64,000 bases of DNA, taken from assembly GCA_020444515.1 (NCBI GenBank), contig JAHLKX010000008.1, positions 1-64,000 of the forward strand. The letters run 5' to 3'. Both the position numbers and the translations under genes were made by a program. This document shows positions 1-8,830 of this stretch, in pieces. This DNA comes from Bacteroidota bacterium. GTDB taxonomy: Bacteria; Bacteroidota; Bacteroidia; Bacteroidales; JAADJA01. The first letter of the stretch is position 1. Each line of letters begins with the position of its first letter. The notes under the pieces were generated by a model. That model did no database searches and was not told the origin of the DNA. It worked only from the letters and a program-made list of their open reading frames with translations.

Positions 1-60
1 AACAACAATGTGAAAAAAACCTATAAGGGTAGTCTTACCGTTTTGGGTTCCGGAAGTTAA
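1..60 (+). CDS. C-terminal end of an upstream protein, probably a type B T9SS substrate (partial)
   Basis: The window opens inside a reading frame that closes with TAA at 58-60 and leaves only 19 residues, ending KGSLTVLGSGS. The KGSLTVL string resembles the last strand of the CHU_C (gliding motility-associated C-terminal) domain, which reads GNISLLR, GNITLMR or GSVTLLR in the genes that follow. The other two forward frames close almost at once. The next gene of that class starts 11 bases later on the same strand. Too little is visible to be certain of the family. Confidence 0.45.
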   Translation, partial: NNNVKKTYKGSLTVLGSGS

Positions 61-71
61 ACAATTTTTCA

Positions 72-3000
72 ATGATCAATATGAAAACAAACAGGTATAT
101 ACTTTTCTTTGCTTTCCTCTTCGCTTTATTTTCAACCCAGGCTGAAGATTACTATTGGGTGGGTGGCACCGGCCTTTGGTCGGACCTGAACAGCTGGCGA
201 ACACCCAGCGGACAGATACCCAATGAGGTGCCCGACGGAAGTGATAATGTATTTTTCAATGAAAACTCATTCATCGCACCCTTCGATACCGTTTTCATCC
301 TGACCGGTAATCCTACCTGTAATAACATGACGTGGTCAAATATCATTGATACAGTCGTTATTATTGGAGGAGCCAACACCACCAATTTCAATATCTTCGG
401 ATCGGTGACCATGCATCCGAAAGTGCGGAACTGGTATTATGGAAAGATTTCTTTTCTTTCGGAAAATCCGGGGAATACGATCACCTGTGCCAAAACTGTT
501 TTTAAAGGGGATCTCCGGTTCGAAGGTGCCGGGGAATGGATCCTTCAGGATACCCTGTTTGTGCATGACTCAACAGATTGGAAATACATCATTGAAGATT
601 TTCAAGAACCCCTGGATCCCAATCCCATTATCCTGCACACCAACGGACGTTTGGATGCCAACGGGCAAACCATCATCTGCCGTGGATTTGCTACCACAGG
701 AAACAAGCCCCGTGAATTCGACTTTGAAAATGCCCATGCACTCCTCTTGGGAAACTGGACCCTGAATGCCGAGAACCTTGCCTTTAATGGTTCCAACTCC
801 TACATTTATTTTGGTGGTGAAATGAGCAACCTCAAAGGAGATGAAATTCACTATTATGATATTGATGTAATGCCCGTCGATGGGGCTATTAAAAATACTG
901 ATATTCGCACATTCCACAGAAAGATACATTTTCTGGGCAGTGGCTCCATTGATGGAAAGAAAACACCGGGCGTGGAAGGGAGCTTTACCATCGACACCCT
1001 GATCTTTGAAGGAGCCATTACCATGATGGGTCCCATTCCCTGTGAAGTCAAAGGACCTTACCACGATATTCACTACACCCTGGTCAATGTTGTTGATGGT
1101 CATTTTGATGTGAAAGAAGGTTATTTTCACAGGATTGATTTCTGGGGATCAGACTTCGGACGACAACTACCGAGTGATTTCAGAGGCCTCAACAGTGTAG
1201 CCGACAGCATTCATTTTTTCAGACCCATGGGACAGGTGTTTGGCTATAACACCATCAACAATCTACTGTTTTTTAAAACGATTGGGACCATCAGTGCCGA
1301 AGTATTGCAAGAAAATACGGTGAACCATGCCGTCTTTAGTGGTGATGGTATTTTTGAAGGAACCAATAATTTTGATCTGCTCACACTGAATACGGGCTAC
1401 AGGTATCAAATTGCCTGCGATTCCCTCTTCCTTCCGGGAAGTACTTATACCTACACCAATGTGCAAAATATCAACGGACTGGAAGTTGTCGGTGATTGTG
1501 ACAATGGCCTGTGTTATCTATCATCCAAAATGAAACCAGCTGTTGCTATCATTAATTACACCGGTGGTGCACTTGCCACGGAATACCTGTTTGTCAGGGA
1601 TATTTTAAACATGGGAGATCCCATAAACATTACCAATGGTGTTGATGGTGGGAACAATCAAAATATTAATTTCACGAATCCATTGCAGGGACGAACCCTT
1701 TACTGGGTGAATGGACAGGGTGAATGGAGCCGAAGAAATCACTGGTCATTGAGCAGTAACGGTGTTGGTGATCAATGCCCACCTACCATTCTGGATGATG
1801 TCTTTTTCGACAATGGATCCGGTTTTAATGCGGATACCGACACTTCTGTTTTTGTCAATTTACCGCATTTGTATTGCAACGATATGACCTGGGTCGACGG
1901 GCTCTCAAGCCATGTTTACTTCCAGTCATTTGATACCGCTATTGACATTACATTCAATACAGATTCCATGGCCATCCAGTATGATACCGTTGTCAATTAC
2001 TATGATACAACTTCGCTCTATATTGCCGGCTCTATTGAACTGGACACGGCCATGTCGTTTTTATTCCTTGGAGATGTGCATTTTATCTCAGACAATGATG
2101 ATGATTATGAGATCCTTGATCTGAAATATACTTACGGAGGAGAAGTTTACTGGGACTTTCACAAAAAGACTTATTTTAACGGAGAAGGCGGAAAATGGAG
2201 GCTCCAGGAAAACACTAAATTCTATAATAATTACGATACTGTATATTTCCAAATGGGAGAGATCCTTATTGATGATGACTCCGTTTCGTTTTACAGTTTC
2301 ACATCACTTGATACCCTGCCACGGCGACTATCATTGTTGAACAAAACATTGGTTGAGGTGCGGATGTACCAGGGAGATGCCTGGAATGTCAATGCCAGTT
2401 ACAGCCTCAATGGTGATACATTATTTTTTCTGGATGCAGGAAGATCAACCATTCGCTCTTTGGGTGATATCTTTCCTCCTCCCCTTCAACCACCAGGATT
2501 CTGTCACATCAGAACCTATGGAGGCGAACTGGATTACTGGAATATAGAATTTGGATGGCAGGAACAACAAGGTGGAATGCGTTCCATGCTAAAAAGCGAA
2601 AGCAAATGTACTTACAACCTGGTTGACTACTATTACTCATATTGCGATGGGGTTGGCACAGGTGTCATTGATACCCTGACCTGGAAACCGAGTTCAACAG
2701 GATCAAGACTCAGAAATAATTTCTGGATCAATTTTGTGATGGCTTACGGTTTTGGGGATACCCTCATGCAAAGCCACATCATTGATACAGCCATGTTCTT
2801 TAATGAAGGTGGTTTATATGGCGGCCACTTTATTGGTTACCTGGAAGCCCGGGAATTTCTTGGCATTCAGTATGTAAATCAAATTGATACCGCCGTCCTG
2901 AAAGGGAATGCCGAAATACTCGGCAGGAATACATTTTCACAATTGGTGCTTGAACCCAATAAACGTTACATATTCCAGCATGAAACCGGTGCCGGATATG

Positions 3001-5603
3001 ATACAACCATCATAAAAGATGACTTCATTGTGGATGGTTTTTGTGATGAACCCATCCGGTTGCAATCAGATAGTATCGGAACCATAGCAAAAATCCTTTA
3101 CAAACGGCAAAATCCATCCTATACCGATTTTACAGCCAACAATGTATCCATGCGTGATATCAGTATGTTGCCCCACAATGGAATTGAATATATTGCTACC
3201 AATTCTGTGGATCTTGGAAATAATGAAAACTGGACCTTTGTGGAATCCAACAACAGTGTTTATTACTGGATCGGTGGCCAGGGCAAATGGGGCGACTGGC
3301 AACACTGGTCATATAGCAGTGGTGGTCCGCCCATCGAAGATAAATGTACTCCGAAAGAAATCAATACCGTTGTTTTCGATGATAACTCATTTGAACGTGC
3401 CAATGATACTGTGTATATTGATGTACGAAATGCCTATTGCAACAGCATGTACTGGGTGCACAGCGAAGCTGATTTCAAACCTACATTCTTAGGAGCAGAT
3501 ACCACGGTATTGTTTGTTTATGGGTCGATGATGCTGAACGACAGTATGAATTATGAATACTATGGAGAGGTTTTCTTTGATCAGTTCAATGATCCGGGAG
3601 GACAACCCGATACGATTTATTCGAAGGGTCATACCTTCTGGAATGACATTTATCTGCAGGGAATTGATGATATCGTGGTCATGGATGATGACTTGACATT
3701 ATTTGTAGATCCTGGCAATCAGATATATCGTGTCGTTCACCATAACCAGGGTGAATTCAGGCTGAACGAAAACCACATGCGCACAGGTGGTTATTATTCT
3801 TTATTTAAAAGTCAGAGAGCCCTCAATATGACAAACTCACAAGCGACTGTGCTTTATGATTTCGAAAGAGCCTGGTGGGTTGAAGGAGAAAATTTTGAAT
3901 TGTTGGCTGATAACTCTACCATTTTCAATGAATCATTTATGGGAACGGTCGTCACAGAAAATGGCGATTATTTCAAATACAATGATGTTATTTTTAAAGG
4001 ACCGGTCGATAGTTTGTACAATAAGAACAACACGGTGGAATATAACATCGTGGACATCCAGATGGAATCGGGCCTGGTTGCCGGTAATTTCATTGCCGAC
4101 TCCGTGTTGATGAATGGTAGTAATTCAGGTATGTTCCAAACGTCTAACACCAATGTGGTCATGATCAATGCCATGAATGGTTCCATCAATAACAACCATA
4201 CCGTCGGACGGGCCGTTGTGAATAAATTCGGATTTATCAGGGGGGCCAATACCTTTGATCACTGTGTATTTTTCGATGATGGTGTATTTATGGGCAAGAA
4301 TGTATTCGATACCCTGGTACTCTATCCGGGCGTCGGTGACTTCCAGAACCAGGGGAACTGGTTTTATTTTGAAGCGGATACCGCTCAGGTGGTGATCGAT
4401 TCATTGTACCTCCGCGGAAATCAGTGCAGCAACATCAATATCACATCATTATCGCAGCCCAATATGGCATACATCCGCAAAAACAATGGTGTTGCCGATG
4501 TTTCCTGCGACTTCCTGAACATATACAGTGTGGCAGCACAGAGTGAGAATCTCGAATTTTATGCAGGGACCAACAGTACACCTCTGCCCAATCCGGACAA
4601 TCCACCTCCCGGATGGATCTTCGATAATGCACAGGGATACATACCGGGATTCAATGGGCGGACAGAAAGATTCTGCCAGGGTGAACCCTATGTGATCGAT
4701 GCGACCAGCTTTAATGGCGATCCTTCTACCCAATATTTCTGGGAAGGTTCGCAATATCCCGGCAATCCTGATTATACCATTACGGAACCGGGTACCTATC
4801 ACATTCGCGTGCAATATTTTGAGGGTTGTTATGTGGATGACTACATTGTTATGGAAGGTGATTTCCCGCCTGAAGCCAGCATTCCGGAAGGTCCCTATTG
4901 TGAAGGTGAACCCATTGAAGTAAACGTATCGCCCGACAATTCCAATTACCAGTACAAGTGGTGGAACGGGGAAACTACGGCCACGATTGAAGCCAAAGTT
5001 CAATACACGGGAGGCATTTATGTTGCCGTAACAGATCCGACCAATAACTGTAAAGCCACACCCAATCAAACCATTGTGGTAAAACCAACACCCGATCCCG
5101 AAGATGCTCTTGGTAATGATATAACCATCAAATATGGTGAATCCATTACCCTGGATGCCGGATTTGGTGATTATTATGAATGGACCTCCACACCAGAGGT
5201 ACCCATTGACAATCCTAACCAGCGGGAAATAACGGTACCAGGCTACATTGAGCCCATTGAATACAAAGCTTATGTTGAAATCGATGGATGTCCGGCCGAA
5301 GGATTAAAAGTGGTAACAATGTACCCACCGAGCAAACTGGGTGTACCAACCGCTTTTTCACCCAATGGTGACGGCGTGAATGATGAATTGAAAATTTTAG
5401 GGAGTGGTTTTGATAAAATAGATTTTAAAATTTTCAATCGCTATGGCGAGCTGGTATTCGAAACCAATGATGCAGAGATCAGTTGGGACGGAACTTATAA
5501 AGGTAAAAAACAGGAGATGGATGTATATACCTATTATATCAAGGTAATATACCTGGATAAAGGTGTGGTTGAAGAATCAGGTAATATATCATTATTGCGA
5601 TAA
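72..5603 (+). CDS. Giant three-module beta-solenoid surface protein with CHU_C (T9SS type B) sorting domain
   Basis: A predicted secreted or surface-anchored protein of 1843 residues; no enzymatic motif is seen, so an adhesin-like or structural role is inferred. A signal peptide covers about residues 4-24; the ATG at 81 (MKTNRYILFF) is a slightly better start than the one at 72. Three modules begin at residues 27, 543 and 1064, each with a YYWVGGxGxWSD-type start followed by (D)NVFF(N/D)xNSF and a long stretch rich in GxNxFDxL strands, which looks like a beta-solenoid. Each module ends with a cap ending in a DLGNNxxW-like string. Cysteine-containing Ig-like segments follow from about residue 1534. 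Residues 1757-1843 are a CHU_C domain (PTAFSPNGDGVND, then FNRYGELVFET, ending GNISLLR), the type B signal for T9SS export. The protein is paralogous to the product of 8828-14140, and a PorP/SprF gene follows after 2 bases. Confidence 0.85.
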   Translation: MINMKTNRYILFFAFLFALFSTQAEDYYWVGGTGLWSDLNSWRTPSGQIPNEVPDGSDNVFFNENSFIAPFDTVFILTGNPTCNNMTWSNIIDTVVIIGGANTTNFNIFGSVTMHPKVRNWYYGKISFLSENPGNTITCAKTVFKGDLRFEGAGEWILQDTLFVHDSTDWKYIIEDFQEPLDPNPIILHTNGRLDANGQTIICRGFATTGNKPREFDFENAHALLLGNWTLNAENLAFNGSNSYIYFGGEMSNLKGDEIHYYDIDVMPVDGAIKNTDIRTFHRKIHFLGSGSIDGKKTPGVEGSFTIDTLIFEGAITMMGPIPCEVKGPYHDIHYTLVNVVDGHFDVKEGYFHRIDFWGSDFGRQLPSDFRGLNSVADSIHFFRPMGQVFGYNTINNLLFFKTIGTISAEVLQENTVNHAVFSGDGIFEGTNNFDLLTLNTGYRYQIACDSLFLPGSTYTYTNVQNINGLEVVGDCDNGLCYLSSKMKPAVAIINYTGGALATEYLFVRDILNMGDPINITNGVDGGNNQNINFTNPLQGRTLYWVNGQGEWSRRNHWSLSSNGVGDQCPPTILDDVFFDNGSGFNADTDTSVFVNLPHLYCNDMTWVDGLSSHVYFQSFDTAIDITFNTDSMAIQYDTVVNYYDTTSLYIAGSIELDTAMSFLFLGDVHFISDNDDDYEILDLKYTYGGEVYWDFHKKTYFNGEGGKWRLQENTKFYNNYDTVYFQMGEILIDDDSVSFYSFTSLDTLPRRLSLLNKTLVEVRMYQGDAWNVNASYSLNGDTLFFLDAGRSTIRSLGDIFPPPLQPPGFCHIRTYGGELDYWNIEFGWQEQQGGMRSMLKSESKCTYNLVDYYYSYCDGVGTGVIDTLTWKPSSTGSRLRNNFWINFVMAYGFGDTLMQSHIIDTAMFFNEGGLYGGHFIGYLEAREFLGIQYVNQIDTAVLKGNAEILGRNTFSQLVLEPNKRYIFQHETGAGYDTTIIKDDFIVDGFCDEPIRLQSDSIGTIAKILYKRQNPSYTDFTANNVSMRDISMLPHNGIEYIATNSVDLGNNENWTFVESNNSVYYWIGGQGKWGDWQHWSYSSGGPPIEDKCTPKEINTVVFDDNSFERANDTVYIDVRNAYCNSMYWVHSEADFKPTFLGADTTVLFVYGSMMLNDSMNYEYYGEVFFDQFNDPGGQPDTIYSKGHTFWNDIYLQGIDDIVVMDDDLTLFVDPGNQIYRVVHHNQGEFRLNENHMRTGGYYSLFKSQRALNMTNSQATVLYDFERAWWVEGENFELLADNSTIFNESFMGTVVTENGDYFKYNDVIFKGPVDSLYNKNNTVEYNIVDIQMESGLVAGNFIADSVLMNGSNSGMFQTSNTNVVMINAMNGSINNNHTVGRAVVNKFGFIRGANTFDHCVFFDDGVFMGKNVFDTLVLYPGVGDFQNQGNWFYFEADTAQVVIDSLYLRGNQCSNINITSLSQPNMAYIRKNNGVADVSCDFLNIYSVAAQSENLEFYAGTNSTPLPNPDNPPPGWIFDNAQGYIPGFNGRTERFCQGEPYVIDATSFNGDPSTQYFWEGSQYPGNPDYTITEPGTYHIRVQYFEGCYVDDYIVMEGDFPPEASIPEGPYCEGEPIEVNVSPDNSNYQYKWWNGETTATIEAKVQYTGGIYVAVTDPTNNCKATPNQTIVVKPTPDPEDALGNDITIKYGESITLDAGFGDYYEWTSTPEVPIDNPNQREITVPGYIEPIEYKAYVEIDGCPAEGLKVVTMYPPSKLGVPTAFSPNGDGVNDELKILGSGFDKIDFKIFNRYGELVFETNDAEISWDGTYKGKKQEMDVYTYYIKVIYLDKGVVEESGNISLLR

Positions 5604-5605
5604 AA

Positions 5606-6631
5606 ATGAAAAAATGTTTAGGGGTTATCATACCCTTTTTAATACTGATGGTTGGGCCGTTAACTTCAAGGGGACAGGATATTCACTATTCCCAGATGTA
5701 CGCTACCCCGCTGTACATCAACCCGGCCTTTACCGGTAACCTTGATTGCGACTACCGGGCTGCAGTCAATTTCAGGCAACAGGCAGCCAGCTTCACGGTA
5801 CCTTTTGAAACCTATACAGCCTGGGGTGATACCCGTTTTTATCCCAAATTCCTGCGTCAACGGGGATGGGTCGGATTGGGAGGCCATTTATATTATGACA
5901 ATGCCGGCGATGGTGATCTGAAAAAAGTACAGGGAATGTTTTTCGCCAATTACAGCCAGGGCTTCAATGCGGATAATTCCATGTATGGGAGTCTGGGAGT
6001 CGGGGTTGGCATAACCAACCGGAGTATCAATGCCAATAACCTCATATTTGGTGATCAATGGGACCCCACCCTGCTTGAATTTAATTTAGGGGTCGCATCC
6101 CAGGACATCGCCAATATTGAGAACAGCTCCATATTCTACCCCGACTTTAACCTGGGCCTGGCTTTTCACCACCTGGTGGATGAGCGGTGGATGTATGAAT
6201 TTGGTGGAAGTATCAGCCATATTACCCGGCCTGAAGAAACTTTTTTCGGAACAAACAACAACCGCGTTGAACGAAAATACATTGGGCATTTCACAGTCCA
6301 AAGAATTCTTTCGGAATTCTGGCTGATTAAACCGGAAATTTATTTCGTCACACAGAATGGTGTCCAGGAAACCATTTTTGGTGCCAACCTGGTATACAGC
6401 GCCATTGAATTAAAGATTCATGGTGGCCTCTGGCACCGACTTGGAAGGGATATCATCCCCATGTTGGGAATCGAATACAACCGTTTTACCCTTATGTTTT
6501 CCTATGATGTCAATGTTTCAAAACAGCATATGGCTTCCAATTACCAGGGTGGGTTTGAGCTTTCCCTCGTCAAAAAATTCTGTTCCCGAACATCAACCAA
6601 ACGCCAACCTTGTAAGTTTTTACAGTTTTAG
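5606..6631 (+). CDS. PorP/SprF family type IX secretion system membrane protein
   Basis: An outer-membrane beta-barrel of 341 residues of the PorP/SprF family. Members of this family help export or anchor large T9SS substrates such as SprB in gliding bacteria. A signal peptide occupies about residues 1-23 and is followed by the family hallmark DIHYSQMYATPLYINPAFTG and later by alternating amphipathic strands. The ATG lies 2 bases after the stop of the giant CHU_C protein, so the two are very probably co-transcribed and translationally linked. The usual genomic pairing of PorP/SprF genes with CHU_C-domain giants suggests that this copy serves the neighbouring proteins. It is likely one of several paralogues in the genome; which substrate it handles is inference. 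Confidence 0.92.
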   Translation: MKKCLGVIIPFLILMVGPLTSRGQDIHYSQMYATPLYINPAFTGNLDCDYRAAVNFRQQAASFTVPFETYTAWGDTRFYPKFLRQRGWVGLGGHLYYDNAGDGDLKKVQGMFFANYSQGFNADNSMYGSLGVGVGITNRSINANNLIFGDQWDPTLLEFNLGVASQDIANIENSSIFYPDFNLGLAFHHLVDERWMYEFGGSISHITRPEETFFGTNNNRVERKYIGHFTVQRILSEFWLIKPEIYFVTQNGVQETIFGANLVYSAIELKIHGGLWHRLGRDIIPMLGIEYNRFTLMFSYDVNVSKQHMASNYQGGFELSLVKKFCSRTSTKRQPCKFLQF

Positions 6632-6649
6632 ATTTTCTGACAGCATCAT

Positions 6650-8773
6650 ATGAAAAAGTATTCTACCTTATTAATTCTGGCTTATCTTCTGAGTTATTCC
6701 GGTATGGCACAATGGTCATGGCAATATCCGATCCCACAGGGTAACCGGTTGAATGAAATGACATTCAAAGGAAACGACAATGTTACAGGTTATGCCATCG
6801 GTAATTTCGGGACCATTCTTAAATCAAATGACCGGGGGCTTAATTGGGAAATGCTGGATTCTGTCACCATCAATAACCTGAATGGGATGCATTTTCTGAA
6901 CGAAAACCTGGGGTATGCAGTAGGAGATAACGGTACCATTCTCAAAGCCAATACCACCTCAACCTGGGAGTCCCGTGAATCAGGCACATTTTATAATCTT
7001 TTTGACGTAGCATTTGCCAACGAAAATAAAGCCTTTGCTGTTGGATATAAAGGATTGATCCTTAAATCAGGTGCCGATGAATGGTCCATCGTAAATTCCG
7101 GAACCATCAATACCCTGTATGGGATCACATTTGCCAGTCCGGAAGTGGGGATCATCGTGGGTGACAGTGGATTTATGATGCGCACAGATGATGGTGGTGA
7201 TAATTGGGCTGAGATAAGCCTGAACTATGAAAATGCACTCAATGATGTTTATTTCCCTTCTGCCTCTGTGGGTTTTGTTGTTGGGAATGAAGGATTGATC
7301 TTAAAAACAGCAGATGCAGGCCTCACCTGGACCGATGTTTCCTATATTCAGGCTGAAAATAATTTGTATTCGGTTCATTTCACAGACGACAACAAGGGAT
7401 ATGTTTCAGGAGCTACAGGACTGATCCTGTCAACCAATAACGGAGGTGCCAACTGGGCTTATAAAGCCATCAATACCAGTTTGGCTTTCAATGCCATTTA
7501 TTTAATGAATCCCATGCCGGATACATTGTGCGATACCATCATCTTTTGTGGTGATAATGGCCTCATTCAGCGCAGTGACTCTTGTGAAGTGATGAATGAC
7601 ATTACTCACGGGAGCAGCAGATCACTCAATACCATAACCTTTTATAACGATACACTGGCTTTTGCCGTTGGGGGTCACCTTTTCAATAATACACCCCTGA
7701 TGCTCCGCAGCACCGATGGTGAAAACTGGAATGAATACAAAGTGGATACGGTTAAGCGATATTTAACCGATATTTTTATTTTTAATGCCGACACGGGCTA
7801 TATCACCGGAAGAAGTGGGGCCCTCTACCGCAGCGACACTTCATTGTCCAATTGGATACCCCTGAAAACAGGGGTTACACAAACTTTGTATTCGGTCAGA
7901 TTTGTTGCCCCAAACCAGGGCTTGGCCGTGGGTGCAGCCGGAACAATCATTCGCCCCATTGAAGGTGATACGACCTGGCAAAAACTAACGTCCAATACCA
8001 CCAAGAACCTGTATAAATTATATTATAAAAATGCAGCTCAGGGCGGTTATGCGGTGGGAGATGATGGCATCATCCTCCGCATAAAAAACAATGGGAACCA
8101 AATCAACAAAATTCCCTCAGGAACCAGTGTACCCCTTTATGATATCAAATTCCCGACAGACACTGCCGGTTTTATTGTGGGTTATGATGGTAAAATCTTT
8201 AAACTCAGAATGAACGGAGGAGAAATTGATGAAATTTTGGCTGTTCCCTCCGGTGTTACAACACCTTTGAACGAGATATATTTCCCCAGCCCTGATACCG
8301 GATACATCGCCGGCGAAGGGGGTGTTATTCTGAAAAGCACAGATGGAGGGAACAGTTGGCTACCCCAGTATACCGGCACCGCCAATAACCTGCGCGGACT
8401 TTATTTCAAAACCGCCTATAAAGGTTATGCAGTTGGTTCAGGTCCATCCATCATTACCACTGAAAATGGAGGGGGTGGGGTCATCACACCTTTCATTCCT
8501 GAATATGAGCGAAAAGTGGCATTCATTAAACTGTTTCCCAATCCAGCCCGGCATTTAACAACGGTTGAATACGATCTTCCTGCCAGGGAAACGGTAAAAA
8601 TATTTGCCATGGACCTTTCGGGAAAAATTGTCGCAGAATTTGTGAATGAGATTCAAAGCCAGGGCAAACAAATGAAAAGGATTAATGTTTCGGGCTTGAA
8701 AAATGGTATTTATGTTCTGCTGCTCCAGGCAGGACATAAACAGTATGCAGAGAAAATGATCATACTGGAATAA
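6650..8773 (+). CDS. YCF48-repeat beta-propeller protein with T9SS type A C-terminal sorting domain
   Basis: A secreted protein of 707 residues. The signal peptide is about residues 1-20 (MKKYSTLLILAYLL...). The body is a run of about a dozen 40-50-residue repeats of the form F.D...GYAVGxxGxILKSxDxGxxW, the YCF48/BNR-like propeller repeat also found in photosystem II assembly factors and in many exported Bacteroidota proteins. The last about 80 residues (LFPNPA ... GKIV ... GLKNGIYVLLLQ ... KMIILE) form a Por secretion-system (type A) sorting domain, so the protein is expected to cross the outer membrane by T9SS and be processed or anchored at the surface. The gene starts 18 bases after the PorP/SprF gene. 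Its ligand or function cannot be told from sequence; there is no catalytic motif. Confidence 0.88.
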   Translation: MKKYSTLLILAYLLSYSGMAQWSWQYPIPQGNRLNEMTFKGNDNVTGYAIGNFGTILKSNDRGLNWEMLDSVTINNLNGMHFLNENLGYAVGDNGTILKANTTSTWESRESGTFYNLFDVAFANENKAFAVGYKGLILKSGADEWSIVNSGTINTLYGITFASPEVGIIVGDSGFMMRTDDGGDNWAEISLNYENALNDVYFPSASVGFVVGNEGLILKTADAGLTWTDVSYIQAENNLYSVHFTDDNKGYVSGATGLILSTNNGGANWAYKAINTSLAFNAIYLMNPMPDTLCDTIIFCGDNGLIQRSDSCEVMNDITHGSSRSLNTITFYNDTLAFAVGGHLFNNTPLMLRSTDGENWNEYKVDTVKRYLTDIFIFNADTGYITGRSGALYRSDTSLSNWIPLKTGVTQTLYSVRFVAPNQGLAVGAAGTIIRPIEGDTTWQKLTSNTTKNLYKLYYKNAAQGGYAVGDDGIILRIKNNGNQINKIPSGTSVPLYDIKFPTDTAGFIVGYDGKIFKLRMNGGEIDEILAVPSGVTTPLNEIYFPSPDTGYIAGEGGVILKSTDGGNSWLPQYTGTANNLRGLYFKTAYKGYAVGSGPSIITTENGGGGVITPFIPEYERKVAFIKLFPNPARHLTTVEYDLPARETVKIFAMDLSGKIVAEFVNEIQSQGKQMKRINVSGLKNGIYVLLLQAGHKQYAEKMIILE

Positions 8774-8799
8774 CTATTTTTATTTTCTTCTTTTTTTAG

Positions 8800-8830
8800 T
8801 AACTTCGGCAGGTAAATTATCCCTGCCATG
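8800..8830 (+). promoter_or_regulatory. Promoter-like -7 element and hairpin abutting the start codon of the second giant gene
   Basis: TAACTTCG at 8800-8807 matches the Bacteroidota -7 consensus TAnnTTTG at all but one position. Overlapping it, GGCAGG (8807-8812) and CCTGCC (8822-8827) form a perfect 6-bp inverted repeat with a 9-base loop, ending directly against the ATG at 8828. No clear -33 TTG was found at the right distance. Either the element is a promoter or the hairpin acts in a read-through mRNA; both are inferences. Confidence 0.35.

Noticed and set aside
4449..5069. A 206-codon antisense frame under the Ig-like part of the first giant gene
   Set aside because: The sense strand encodes recognisable Ig-like and CHU_C sequence; the antisense translation is low in complexity (Ile, Gly, Arg rich) and has no start context.
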